A stretch of 64,000 nucleotides of DNA, from NCBI GenBank assembly GCA_009760855.2, contig WPIO01000204.1:62001-126000 (forward strand), read 5' to 3'. The position numbers and the translations under genes are program-made. This document shows, piece after piece, positions 36,981 to 58,985 of this stretch. The DNA is from Cristatella mucedo. Taxonomy: Eukaryota > Bryozoa > Phylactolaemata > Cristatellidae. The notes below the pieces were generated by a model. It saw only the letters and a program-made list of their open reading frames with translations, was not told where the DNA came from and made no database searches. Within the stretch, counting starts at the first letter, position 1. Each line of letters begins with the position of its first letter.

Positions 36981-37019
36981 CGTACAAATAAGTAATCGGC
37001 AGGTATAAGCTGCTTTAAA

Positions 37020-37075
37020 AAGCTTCATTTATAATAAAAGCTTAGCTGATTTAAAAGCCTCGTTTAATTAGCGGA
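37020..37075 (-). repeat. SINE A tail fragment
   Basis: TAGCTGATTTAAAAGCCTCG, next to a LINE A copy. Confidence 0.5.
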
Positions 37076-37096
37076 GGAGGAGTGTTGACGACTATC

Positions 37097-37820
37097 GGAT
37101 TTGTTTAGACAGGAATCCCGCATTTACATTGGTCCATACATTTGTGATATCCCGTCTAGACTTCTGTAACTCACTGCTTGCTGATCTAACGGCATTAGTA
37201 ATCGGGTGCTTACAACTGCTGCAAAACTCTGCTGCTAGGCGCGTCTGTCGCGAGCCTCGCAGTTGCCACATTACACCACTTGTCGCTGACCTGCACTGGC
37301 TCCCAGTCAAGCAACGCATCGACTTCAAGGTTTTGTAGCTCACTTTTAGGTTCCTTCATATTTTGGCTCCAGCCTACTCTCCCACCAGGCTAAGTTAGCA
37401 TCATACCACCAGCTTTTCAGAATCGAACTGTTTACCTATACTCCTTACAAACATAAAATCTTTTGGAGACCGTGCCTTTAGTTCACATGCTCCCAAAGCC
37501 TGGAACTCCCGACCTGCGTCACGACATCTCCCGATTTGACAGCAGTTCAAAGGAAACTGAAAACGCATCTATTTATGACAGCACTCAGTAGGTCCCTGTG
37601 ATTCGTTATTTATGTACTTATGCCTGCTGACACTGTTACATGCTGCCACTAACCCTACTTGCATGCTGATCCTGTGCATGTCGTTATTCTTGTTGTTTAT
37701 TGAGCATGCTACCACTACCTACTCGATCGCGTTTCCTTTGCAGCGATTGCAAAGCGCCTAGAAAGAGATCGATTTCTCCGAGGGCGCGTTATCAAATGTA
37801 CTGTTTTTATTATTATTAAT
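37097..37820 (+). mobile_element. LINE family A 3' half
   Basis: A plus-strand frame (37129-37338) with VHTFVISRLDFCNSLLADL, CREPRSCHITPLVADLHW and KQRIDFKVL, then a shifted C-terminus, 3' UTR and an ATT tail at 37800-37820. Confidence 0.9.
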
Positions 37821-37824
37821 ATCG

Positions 37825-37915
37825 CCACCGATTGCAGCAGGCGATACAGAATTGCCCACTGAAGGACTCGAATCCACGACCTGCATCGTGAAGCGTAAGT
37901 ACCCTACCTCATCGG
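37825..37915 (-). repeat. SINE A fragment
   Basis: ATCGCCACCGATTGCAGC, GACTCGAATCCACGACC and ACCCTACCTCATCGG; no tail. Confidence 0.65.
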
Positions 37916-38349
37916 CTACGCCAAGGACGATGAAGCCGCTGAAAGAATAGACAAAAACCAGCTACTTCGGATCAATGTGTGGTGCACACCATTGCACGGT
38001 CCGAAAATTTTACTTGGTCATGGAATTACGGAATTAAATCATGGGCAGTCTGTGAATCATTTGACTGAGTGAACTAAGGAGTGGCCTGGGGGTTTACAAA
38101 TACGAACATCCATCGCACTTTTAATAGGGAAGCAGACAGTCTCAGCTTGTCCACTGACCGTAAACTGCTGCAGCGTTTGAAGATACAATAAGATCGAGCA
38201 GTACAAAAAACCCGAATGGAGCCAATTAGGCAGACAATGACAGGGGGCTGTTTAGATGCAATCACCAATAAGAATAAAGTATTCATATAGATTAAGTAAA
38301 AAAGAACTCGTCAAAGGAGTGATTCGAAGTAGAACGAATTCAACAAAGT

Positions 38350-38520
38350 GGGGCCCAAATGGGTCTAAGCCTAAGGGTAAGGTGCTCGAACTGTCCGACT
38401 CATGGGTCCTGAAGCAGCCGGTACTTTAATGCCTGCTGCAAGCAGGGGGCAGGTGGATAGCAACATTGGCTCTTATAAACGCTGTATAAATGTGGCTGCG
38501 GAATTAGTTAACCTTTATAT
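38350..38520 (+). mobile_element. SINE A-like, diverged
   Basis: CCTAAGGGTAAGGTGCTCGA head, TGCCTGCTGCAAGCAG body and GTGGCTGCGGAATTAG tail. Confidence 0.65.
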
Positions 38521-39065
38521 TTGAACTTCTTAAAGGACATTAATCAAGAATGCACACGTGCAGCCTTCCGAGGATGGGGCAGCCATAGCTATCCGCATAC
38601 CAGAGTTTGGCTCCGTGGCCACCCCTAGGTACAACGAAAGCAAAACAGGTGAATGCAAGAAAGAGCATGCCATGTCTTCAGTCTGACATGTCATCGCGGA
38701 ACACCTACGACTCAAGCATCCATTCACCAGGATGAGTCAGCAGCTGGTAACGGAGCAGGACAGTCGGGGCAGTTTAATGCACCAAGATCAAATAAGACTT
38801 CTTGGTTAATCCAGCACAGCATTTAAAACGCATTTGCTAGCAACACCACAGCAGATGTTGGCACGGCTTGGATGCTTACCATATTGACGAGCGTTGCTGA
38901 TGTCGCGATACAGCACCAATGTCGGCGGCCGGTAGCATCTGCTCCCTGCTGCCTGCGGGGCCACCAGCAGCGCCCCTAAAGAAGTGCTGCGGCCGGCGAG
39001 CTCCGGCTGGTAGAAAAGGTGGCAACAGCAGCCACAACCACAGCCACAGCCGCGTTGCTGGCGGT

Positions 39066-39108
39066 GGCAGCAGCAGCAGCAGCTCCAGCTGCTGCTGCTG
39101 CTGCTGCC
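39066..39108. repeat. Inverted CAG/CTG triplet hairpin
   Basis: A CAG run (39066-39084) faces a CTG run (39087-39108) across a 2 bp loop, giving an almost perfect hairpin of about 19 bp. It sits in a GC-rich block (38870-39210) that has open frames on both strands but no recognised protein. Confidence 0.9.
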
Positions 39109-39349
39109 TACACATGAGAGCAACTGACGTCACTGAGCTTAGAGCAGAAGCAAGACGACGACGGACACTTGGTGCTCGGATTGGGCGAGGACTCGTTGCA
39201 GAATAACAATGAGAGCCGAACAACAATGACCAGCAATGAGTGGCTTTGGGCTACGGCGGAACGTCCTGCCGGATCCATAACGATTCCGCCTTCATTTTCT
39301 TTTTACTGTAAAAGTCTAAGAAATGTTAAGGCTAGCTAATTCAACGGCC

Positions 39350-39495
39350 ACATTTATGCAACAGCAGAAGAGCTTTAATGGCTATCGCGATCGCTTGCAG
39401 TTAACATTAAGGGATCCCCCACAGCAGAATCCAAGCCAACGACCTGGGTCGTGTAGAGTGAGCCCTTAAACACCGGGCTAAGACGGAGGGACTAA
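39350..39495 (-). repeat. SINE A, diverged minus copy
   Basis: GAAGAGCTTTAATGGCTATCG, CGCTTGCAGTTAAC and CCAACGACCTGGGTCG in family order. Confidence 0.6.
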
Positions 39496-40024
39496 GCGAT
39501 AGAGATGTCAAGCAAAACAAAGAGTTAAGATTGGCCGATTAAACTATTGCATCTATTGAGGAACAGACAAGCCTTCACACATTTTTATTCTACTTGAATC
39601 ATGCAATAAAGGACTTTCTAGGGCAGGTCTCGACCCGACTTATGACGACACGACTACATATTTTAGATTCACCAGGCTTCTTTCGAGGTCCTTCAATTTC
39701 AAGCATTCCTGTCCAGGTTTCTGATCTTGCAAACCCTTCTCCTAAGGGCTTGCATAGCTTAGCTACTCCTAGGAATCATGTAATCAGGCTGGTATATTCT
39801 GGCCCATGCTTGAGGCTCATCACTGCAGGGGGGTGGGGTGGGACATCCGGCATTCTTCTTGTCACGAGTTGATTATAGCAGGCCGGGAATAGGAGAACAG
39901 CAACAAACTTTTTTAGCAGCTGAACTATTTAAATCTAGGGCTGAGTTTGACTTTGCTCGAGCCAGACAGTCAAAGAGGGTGGTACGAATTAAATTGGCTT
40001 GTGGCACCCTACTTGAGTCAGTGG

Positions 40025-40795
40025 CACACATAATAATATAATAATAATAATAATATTGCACTTGATAAAGCGCCCTCAGAGAACTTAATCTCTTTCTAGG
40101 CGCTTTACATTTGCTGCAAAGTGATACGCAATAGAATAGTAAGTAAAATCATGCTTGAAAAACAAACAAAATGAATAACATGGTTAGTGGTTACATGCAC
40201 TGGGTCAGCATGCAAATGTGGTTAGTGGCAGCATGAACAGTGTCAGCACGCATAAGCACATCGAGGACGAATCACAAGGACCCACTAAATGCTGTCCTAA
40301 ATAGGTATGTTTTTAAGTTTCTTTTAAATGTGGTCAGGTCAGGGGATGTTCTGATGCAGGTCGGGAGGGAGTTCCAGGCTGTGGGAGCATACGAGCTAAA
40401 TGCACGGTCTCCAAAGGATTTAAGGTTTGTACGAGGTATTTCTAGACTGTTGGATTCCGAAAAGCGAGTGGTACGATGCTTTGCCTGATGGGGTAGTATC
40501 TCTGAAAGATAGGCTGGAGCCATAGAATGAAGAGACCTAAAAGTGAGCGACAAAACCTTGAAGTCAATCCGTTGCTTGACTGGTAACCAGTGCAGGTCGG
40601 CGAGAAGTGGAGTAATGTGGCAACTGCGACGCTCACGACAGACAAGCCTAGCTGCAGAGTTTTGCACCAGCTGCAATCGCCTGATCGCACATGCTGGTAG
40701 GCCAGTAAGCAGTGAGTTGCAGAAGTCGAGACGAGATTTCACGAATGCATGGACCAACTTGGACGTGGTATCCTTATCTAAACAAGCCCTAATTG
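40025..40795 (-). mobile_element. LINE family A, young copy
   Basis: The minus-strand frame is open over the whole preserved C-terminal region: TTSKLVHAFVKSRLDFCNSL, RLVCRERRSCHITPLL, RIDFKVLSLTFRSLH and TFKRNLKTYLFRTAFS. It ends in the hairpin and ATT tail. Its last 385 bp are almost identical to the copy at 42905-43305. Confidence 0.93.
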
Positions 40796-41439
40796 AATGA
40801 CAAATACAACGAAGCAAGCAGCTGATAGCCAGCTTGCATTCTGCAAATCTTCTCAGATCAACTTGAGTGCAGCGACACATGAATGCAGACTCAAAGATTA
40901 CTCAAATAATATCTGCAAATTGCTAAGGAAGAATCGGTCAAACAACATATCCGTATGAATGCAATTGACTTCGCATACTTAAAATTATTTTTGGCTGCTC
41001 TCTGACGCCACCCTATTAGAGACACCAGGCTCGTCATGGAAACTGCTCAATCCCTGTTGACTAGTCGTTCGGGAGTACATTAGTCACATGACAGCAGGAC
41101 CGTAAGCTGAGCATCTGACTAGCCTGTGATGCCTACGGAATCTAGACCAACGTAAAAACTAATAATAACCTTAAATAAACTCCTAAAACGCTAAGAAACC
41201 TAGGAGTGCAAAAGTTTGCGAACTTGGTATAGAGTATTCACGATTAAGCGCTTTCACGCCTAACGAATTATGCTCAGTATGCTCAACAAAAAGGTGAAAA
41301 TTCAGTTCAATATGTTCAGTTCGATCGGTCATTTTTGTGCTCTTAATCCTTTTTGGGTTAACGATCTGCTTTTCGTGTTTAGCACTTTATTGTACCTTTG
41401 GTCATGATAATAGACAAACGCGTCAGTTCCGGTACTACA

Positions 41440-41775
41440 TATTGCCAGATTCTAAGCAAACATTGTAAAGTGATTTGCTTGTGTTTAGCACTCACTTTTA
41501 GTTCCATTCATTCTTTTGCTCCGGCTTACCTATCAAATCTACTCATCCTCCAGGCTAAGCATCGTACCGCCGACTTATCTTTCTCTATTAGTTCAGCTAC
41601 ATCTCGTGCTTACTTCAAATTTGTTGGTTACTATGCCTTTAGCTCGCATGGACCCAAATCCTGGAACTCACTCTGACTGGCGTCACGACATTCCCAGACT
41701 TATTGAACGTAAAGCGCCTAGAAAGAGATTGAATTCTCTGAGGGTACTTTATCAAGTGTATTATTATTATTACCA
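41440..41775 (+). mobile_element. LINE family A 3' fragment
   Basis: APAYLSNLL, QAKHRTADL, GYYAFSSHGPKSWNSL and the tail, with the 3' UTR between them deleted. Confidence 0.8.
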
Positions 41776-41784
41776 GCTAAAAAT

Positions 41785-42060
41785 CCATATGTATTGACCA
41801 TGACATTTTGTAGTTCTGTGCGTTTTTTCTGTGTGTTCTCATGCTTGCTGAAAACTGAGCATGCTGCCACTAGCCACGCTTGCATGCTGACCCTCTGCAC
41901 GCCACGATTAACCATGCTATGCTTGTTGTCATTGAGCACCCTACCAATAACCATTCGACCATGCTTCTTTGCAGTATATTTAAAGTGCCTACGGAGAGAT
42001 AAAGTTCTCTGAGGGTGCTCTACGTATGTGTTATTATTATCTTATTATTATTATTGCAAT
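41785..42060 (+). mobile_element. LINE family A 3' UTR and tail
   Basis: A second plus copy directly behind the previous one: GCATGCTGCCACTAGCCA, TTGAGCACCCTACCA, hairpin and ATT tail. Confidence 0.8.
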
Positions 42061-42489
42061 CAGGCCGATTAAATTTGGACTCCGTTAGCACATCGCGCTT
42101 AATTCGCTACTGCTACCCTATTTTATAAGTTTAGCGGATTCGGAGTCACGTGGCTTGCTGGTTGCTTCGACCGCTTCCCCATACACGCACTGCCGTCACC
42201 CTTTAAAATGAGTTGTGCGACATTCCAGGTTCAGATTTCTCTGTACCCCATCTAACGTCAACTGCTGAGCCCTCCAACAGCGCCGTGCGGCTGGAAGCAA
42301 TTAGTCTCTCGCGAAGACGTGTAATCTTTAGTCTTCCTAAATTAAGGGCAAGTTCCAATTAGCCCTATTTGTAAAGTAGCCTCCATTTCAAACTTTCAAT
42401 CATATTGTCCATTCAACGAGTTGAGCTGCGCTCGTAAGCTGCTCGTCGTCCTCCACCACCGGCTGTATTTGACGCATCCGGATAGGCGG

Positions 42490-42838
42490 GACTCAATCTC
42501 TTTCTAGGCGCTTTACATTTGCTGCTTAGGAAACTCGGTTTAATGGTGAATAGTATCATGCTTGATAAACAATATGAATGGCATGGTTAGGGGTGACATA
42601 CACAAGGTCAGCATGCAAGTGTAGTTTGTGGCAGCATACACAGTGCCAACATGCATAAGCACACAAAGGACGAATCACAGTGACCCACTAAGTGTTGTGC
42701 TAAGTAGATGCATTTTTAAGTTCTTTTTAAATGTGGTCAAGTCAGCGCATATCTTGACGCAAGTCGGAAGTTATTTCCAGGCTTTTGGAGCATGCAATCT
42801 AAAGTCACGTTCTCCAAAGGATTAGAGGTTTGTGCGAG
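42490..42838 (-). mobile_element. LINE family A 3' fragment lacking its last bases
   Basis: It starts inside the hairpin (CTCAATCTCTTTCTAGGCGC) without the ATT tail and extends to CAAAGGATTAGAGG. Confidence 0.8.
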
Positions 42839-42904
42839 GCAGTAGTGGCGTTGCGGTTACTTGGCCTCGGTGTGACCAAGATAATCAGTTATCTTGTAGG
42901 AACC

Positions 42905-43303
42905 AGCTCTATAATAATAATAATAATATTGCACTTGATAAAGCGCCCTCAGAGAACTTAATCTCTTTCTAGGCGCTTTACATTTGCTGCAAAGTGATAC
43001 GCAATAGAATAGTAAGTAAAATCATGCTTGAAAAACAAACAAAATGAATAACATGGTTAGGGGTTACATGCACTGGGTCAGCATGCAAATGTGGTTAGTG
43101 GCAGCATGAACAGTGTCAGCACGCATAAGCACATCGAGGACGAATCACAAGGACCCACTAAATGCTGTCCTAAATAGGTATGTTTTTAAGTTTCTTTTAA
43201 ATGTGGTCAGGTCAGGGAATGTTCTGATGCAGGTCGGGAGGGAGTTCCAGGCTGTGGGAGCATACGAGCTAAATGCACGGTCTCCAAAGGATTTAAGGTT
43301 AAT
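42905..43303 (-). mobile_element. LINE family A, young copy, near twin of 40025
   Basis: I count two mismatches in about 385 bp against 40045-40430, including shared private variants such as GCAGCATGAACAGTG. It is truncated just past AGGATTTAAGGTT. Confidence 0.93.
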
Positions 43304-44572
43304 GCACACGTGCAGCTGTAAGCAGGTAGAAATAAGCTAGCGTTTCGCCGCTAATAAATCAAGAAGAACGCCTATTTTGAATTGAGTTTCAAGCTGGGGC
43401 TGAGCAAATTTTTACGACCGCAACGTAAATTATGATTGCTGATTCTTCAAATAGGCAGATTAGTGCACCGGTCGTTCAATAGGCAGTCCCGGCGATAATG
43501 ACGAAATTTCCTTGGGCACCTCCGTTTCCGTTTACATTGGCCGTCCGATCTCGTCAGAGAGCTAAGTAGTTCAGTAGCAGCCCACCTATCCAGAGGCGTT
43601 AATTCCTTAGGAAGAAGCCAGTGCGAGGCTTGCCCTACTGCTGGAGCTCGCTAGACCACGACGATGTAGGCTTGCCGCAAAATTGAGAAGTGGGGAAGGG
43701 GAGCTGTCTTTGTGCTTCTGCATTCGGTTTAGTGACGCATGATAGGCATTTGGCTGTCCAAGAAAAAATGGCAATCAAAAATAGAACTGCCCTGCTGCCT
43801 GCCGGCAATCAAAAATAGAACTTGATAAGAGTTTGAGTGTGTCAAAATTCGATGTCTCAAAAGCGCCTTGAATCATTGCACACCGATGTGGCTAAAGCAT
43901 TTTTTATTTACTGCAGCGCCGTCTAGAGAAGATCTCACCAAACACCGCCAGATTTCTCCTCTCTTGAGTTTTCCTTTGATGTCGTCAATAGTTTCGTTTC
44001 TCTTTTCTTCGTAACGTCGTGTACCAGCTTCATCACATTGCTTTTTCTCGCTGGAAGTTCGTATCTGTCCCGCGAGATTAGTTGCCGTATATACTTTTTG
44101 CTAGTGGCAGCTCTAATCGATATTCAATCAGCAGCCCGATCGGTTACAATCTCCTCCAGACTCTTTCGCCCAGGAAATCGGCATTCTTTTTACTTATCGT
44201 ATTGTTCACGGCTTTTCCTTCAAGGCGCATCATCCAGAAATTTTGCCAAAATCAATTCCACCTATTTTCAGCTGATTTTTCAACGTTGTCGTGGAGCTTC
44301 CACAACATTTGATGATTTTATTGGATTGTCCACATTAACTTTCTAGCTCTACCGTAATGAAATTCTATCGTTTGGCGGCGTATTTCCAGACTGAACACAT
44401 AGCATTGAAGGACATCTATATACGTTGATGCCACAAGATACATTTAGTAATTATCTTCCCTATTTTTTTCAAAATTACCCTTTAATTTTAGTTTTTGGCT
44501 AATTTGAAAAAATTATCAGAACAAAATCACATAAATATCCAAAATAAATTTTTATAATTGTTTTCCGTTTCA
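43304..44572. other. No recognised gene or repeat
   Basis: A 102-codon frame (44038-44346, plus) has no likeness I can name. Confidence 0.5.
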
Positions 44573-45122
44573 CACCGTATTTTACCGTGTGTAAGCCCCT
44601 TTTTCCAAAATTTGAGGTCAGATAAGGGAGAGAGGGCCCATACAAAGGAAGTTACCTTTTGCCCTTTATTATTGCTCTAAACAACATATTTGCTTTGAAT
44701 GCCACCCAACAAAGATTAACCGGTCTCCAAAATGGGTTCGATAGGCTTGTTTATAAACACAAAATTGTCATTCAAAAGAATTGGGAAAGCCCTTACAACA
44801 TCGGACGAAGATAATGGTGTCATTAAGATTTATGACTGCACATAAAGCAGTCCATGAAGATTGTGACGACGACAATGATGATAATGGAGGTTCCACTAAA
44901 TTTCAAGCCTGTTATATGAACGAGAAAGATGAGAGGGTAACATCACCTTTCCTGCTGCAGGGTATAGTGAAAGTGACATGAGTGATTTCTATTAGTCTTA
45001 TTAGATATTGTTCAGTTCATTCAGTTATTGAATAAAAATATATATTTCTTTCCAAAAAAAATAATCACAAGTGTGTGGCGGCTTATACATCGGGGGAGGC
45101 TGATACACATTAAAATATGGTA
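44573..45122. mobile_element. pogo/Tigger-like short inverted-repeat element
   Basis: The ends are inverted repeats matching at 19 of 24 positions (44574-44597 against 45122-45099). The right end carries GGCTTATACA and related bases, typical of pogo/Tigger termini. The interior holds a short frame (44781-44981) with an acidic DDDNDD stretch, which may be the C-terminal remnant of a transposase. There is no catalytic core, so it is a non-autonomous or deleted copy. Confidence 0.5.
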
Positions 45123-45309
45123 TTTTATATCTATAATGAACGTTGAAGCTTCAGTACTAGTATTTTTTTAAATTTCTGTTAAGTAACAGTGAAACAGTTA
45201 AAAAAATAACTGTTTGTATTTTTATTTTGGGCGAAAAAAGCTGTTTTACAGTTACCTTTAAACGGCTATCAGAAACTCACCGCTATCAGTGGAGAGTAAA
45301 AGATCATTC

Positions 45310-45390
45310 ACTGCAGGGCTCAAAATACGACTAGGGTCGTGAAGAGCGAGCATCTTACCTCCTATGACCAGTGGCTCTTCTTAAACCTAG
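45310..45390 (-). repeat. SINE A head fragment
   Basis: CTGCAGGGCTCAAAATACGAC, TCGTGAAGAGCGAGCATC and TTACCTCCTATGACC. Confidence 0.45.
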
Positions 45391-45649
45391 CACACCCTTA
45401 TCTTTTATGTAGGCTAATGATAGTGTCTAGTGCGTAAACAGGTTATTCCACCGTGTACTGTATCTGTTGCTAATTTTAACATCATCACTTGGACCGCTAA
45501 GAAGCGATCCATTCTCTGTCCGTAATTTTAACACGACAGCCTAGTGGCGCGGCTTTCGCATGTACCCCTGTAAATAATTCTTACTTCTAGCAATCAAAGC
45601 GGTGCCTGCCAGAAGCTGCCGAATACTACTCACTTATAATAGCAGTTCA

Positions 45650-45840
45650 ATTGAATTAAATACTATCTGATTTAAAAGCCTCTTTTGCTTAACGATAGTA
45701 GAGCCTTTACGACAGTAGAGTCTTTAAGGCTGTCACCGCCGCTTGCAGCAGTGATAAAGATTCAACCACTGCTGAATTCGAATCCATGACCTCGGTCCCA
45801 TGGTCGTGAAAAGCAACCGCCTTACCTAGAGCGCCATCAC
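45650..45840 (-). mobile_element. SINE A, first of a tandem pair
   Basis: Minus copy with GAATTCGAATCC-type B box and CCGCCTTACCTAG head. The segment around TAGAGCCTTTACGACAG is partly duplicated. Confidence 0.8.
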
Positions 45841-45844
45841 GACC

Positions 45845-46012
45845 CACCAAAAAATACCAGCTGATTTAACAGCCTCTTTTGTGTAGCGACAGAAGAGCCT
45901 TTACGGCTATCACCGCTGCTTGCAGTAGCGATAACGAATCACCCACCGCAGGAATCGATCCTACAACCTCGGCCCCGAAGTTGTGGTCATGCGAGTTATT
46001 ATGCGGCTTAAG
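45845..46012 (-). mobile_element. SINE A, second of a tandem pair
   Basis: A minus copy directly behind the first: ACCAGCTGATTTAACAGCC tail, CACCGCTGCTTGCAGTAG body, AATCGATCCTACAACCTC B-box region; head incomplete. Confidence 0.75.
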
Positions 46013-47089
46013 TAAAGCGCCCGGATTAAGATTTACTACTCGTAGGGCACTATACAAGTACTTAAAAGTTGCTTACTTAAATAATCACCCTCAGCCTCCT
46101 CAGCAGCAATCCCAGTTTGCAACAGTATGATGCTTGCTTTCAAATAGACTAGCAGCGAACAACAATACAATATATCAGGATAGTGAAATGTCCCTCACTA
46201 GAACGCGTTGTATTTATTCGCAAGGCCAAGAGCAAAAGGCGTTGATGGTTGCAGAGGGGCTGCGGCATTTTTGACAGCCCTTCTTTATCCAGCTGCTTCG
46301 GCAGTCGAGTGTCTCACGAGCGCAGACAGACATCATGACGCGACGTATATAAATGTGGTTCGCGTGCTCGACCAACGGCCGACAGTTGCTTTAGGCTACG
46401 AGTTGCATCCATCTCTCTTTGGTCAGTAGCTAGAGACTGCAGTTGGACTCCTTAATGTTTTGATTGCACTTGGCTGCCCTCCATGGAGAAGACAGCAAAT
46501 AGCCTGTTGAACAGTGCTCTAATATTTGATATGATCGTATAGTTAAGCAACGTCGAAATGACATTACCTATTGACGAAACAGCCCGAAGAGCTACGATCG
46601 GCTGTCGACAGGAATCGAGAAATCGCTGGAAGCACAGGTACTAAAGCATACCTTAGTGCTGCTTGAGCACTCAAGTACCCATGCTTAACGGGTTTCGGTC
46701 CTACCAACCTCGAGTTTCTTGCAAGCCATACTCGGAAAGGATAAGGAGATATGCAACTTTGTTCTCGTTTCTCGCACTTCTTTGATTTGAATGACAATTG
46801 CTGTGTACAGCAGCATGACATTCCAAGCCTATTTCCTGAACATGCCAATGTCACCCCTGCGATTTTATTCGAATAATGGGAAGCTCGTTTCCCGTTTACG
46901 GCATGAGATGTACCAGAGCTTGGGCGCCGGCCTTCAATAGCAAAGATTGATCGATTTTGGCATAACCATTTACTTCAATTATCATTCAGCCATTGGCACG
47001 ACAGAAGGCACTCACAATTAAAATTAATTACTCACGTAGCTGTGTTAAAAATCAATGAAACTGAAAGGAACCCGTGTTCAAGCTAAATT
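46013..47089. other. No recognised gene or repeat
   Basis: TATATAAAT at 46347-46355 could be a TATA box, but nothing recognisable follows. Confidence 0.4.
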
Positions 47090-47688
47090 CCATATAATGT
47101 ATCTCCGTCTGTAGCTCCACAAAGTCATAAAGACCATGTGGGTGTTACGCAGGAGAGTTTTTTATAGGACACTCACAGCCTAAGCGGCTTTCGGTATGCA
47201 TTCGGTAGCCAACAGACTTCGTCTCGCGAAACAAGGAGAAAGTGGGAAGCATAGCAGAGTCAGGAGAGCAGGTGAGGTAGTGAGTAGCATGGAAGTAGCA
47301 GCTCAGGACCGCTGAAAAGGATGAGCTGTAGTCGCCACCAGGAAAGTAGTTGTCGTTGCGTAAGAACTGTGGAAGCGAGTTCCACAGTCTAGGACCTGCA
47401 AAGCTAAAGCTTCTGTGGCCCAGTCTTTAAGCAGAGGAATGTAACAGCTGATTTATTGTTCACACAGGATCTGAGGGCGCGAAGAGGCCGAAATTGGTGT
47501 AGTAGTTCATCTAGGTACGACGGAGCTAAGCCGTGGCAGGCCTTTTGGGTCAGCGTAAGAACTTTGCTCTGTATCCGTTGCTCAAGCGGCATCCATCCTA
47601 GCTCTTTTAACAAAGGCGACACGTGCTCAAACCTCTGGGACTTGAAGACTAGCCTTGCAGCCATATTCATAGTCAGCTGCAGTGGCCT
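47090..47688 (-). mobile_element. LINE family B 3' fragment
   Basis: The minus strand encodes MAARLVFKSQRFEHVSPLL, LGWMPLEQRIQ, HGLAPSYLDELLHQF and then the 3' region to the ATCTCCGTCTGTAGC tail. It is 5'-truncated at about 47688. Confidence 0.88.
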
Positions 47689-48999
47689 ATTTAGTCAGAG
47701 TCAGAATGGCATGGGGACCGAGGTCGTTGCAAGTAAGCACACACGTATGTCCGATGAAATGCTAAACGTTAAGTTATTATTGCTGCAGATTTCCAATTTG
47801 CTTTGATGCTTTCGACTATGCACATGCAATGCATGTCTTTGCTTACTCGTGCTGACTGGCCGTTTTCCTGGTCCCCTACAGATCTACACATTTTCTGTCA
47901 AAAGTCGAGCAACTTATGGTCCTATAAGCGGCACTTTCCTACTCGAAGCCTTACAGGAGCAGCATTATAACGTGGTGCAGGAGTCTGCTTTCGAGTACCG
48001 TCAGGATGCTAAAATGTCATGCCACAAGCATCTGCACATTCACCATATACAAAGCTTACATGAAATAAATTTAATAAGCCGGCCTCATTGCCTACATAAC
48101 GATAACAAGACAAGAAGAACTAAATGAGAAACACAACAGCTCACGTATCAGGCTAACGGTGACAGCATATGCAAAAAATGTACTCGCATGCCGACGGCTA
48201 CAGAATAGCATACAATAACTCACATACCCATAGGAAATTCACCGCATGTATCATGCATGGGATCACTTTATATTTATTGACTGCCAAATGGTAGCCTCAA
48301 AATTCAGTCTATGCTATGGAACAGACGATAATCATATCACCCGTGCAGTGTTCTTATCTAGAATAACATCAATATTCTATCGCTTACTTGATAAGGAGTT
48401 CGAGGTTACTTCCAAATATTTTCGTTAATCAACCACCCGTTGTATTTACATTCAGTCATACAATTCTGGCAATTTTGGCTTGATCGTTCACGGATCTTTC
48501 AGACTCAATTTATTCATAACATCATGACAACATTGAGTGCACGGAAATTCTGTTTTCTACAAGGGGAATAACGCAGAAAGCGTCACCTCGTGATCTCAGC
48601 TTAATCTGTGGTGTTTTTGGGCGGAATATAGAGGCCTCCATCACTGTACACCCATATCTGCACGGGACTGTTAAATATACAGATGTAAGTACACAAATAT
48701 CAGCATACAGTATATTTTTACATGGGTTCACATTTAACAGCACACACATGCAAAGATAAAGAACTGGTAGCCAGTCTCCCAACTGATAGCCCTAATTCTA
48801 CATCACAGGGGAAGCAGGGTATCATCATGGTGCTTGCAGTGAACATGAATTGTCCTTGATTACAGGTATAAGTATATTATTCGTTTCAAATGATGACAAG
48901 TACGTACAGCAGTGGCAAGGCTGCTCCAAACTTCGAAGTGGACAAACAACTACTCAAGCCGGCAACATTGACAAAACAACGAACAGCTGAAGAGCAAGA
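47689..48999. other. Region downstream of PHF5A
   Basis: It holds the candidate PHF5A polyadenylation signal. A plus-strand frame at 47880-47960 reads IYTFSVKSRATYG after a splice-acceptor-like CCCCTACAG, weakly like a fibronectin type III strand. Confidence 0.35.
48509..48514 (-). terminator. Candidate PHF5A polyadenylation signal
   Basis: A minus-strand AATAAA lies about 490 bp beyond the PHF5A stop codon. No closer canonical signal was noticed. Position and motif fit, but nothing else supports use. Confidence 0.3.

Positions 49000-58985
<9,986 letters not shown>

Larger units (their letters stand above)
38521..40024. other. Unassigned, GC-rich core with triplet hairpin
   Basis: 38870-39210 is GC-rich and could be a CpG-island-like exon or promoter. 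No splice-bounded coding segment is recognised. Confidence 0.4.
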
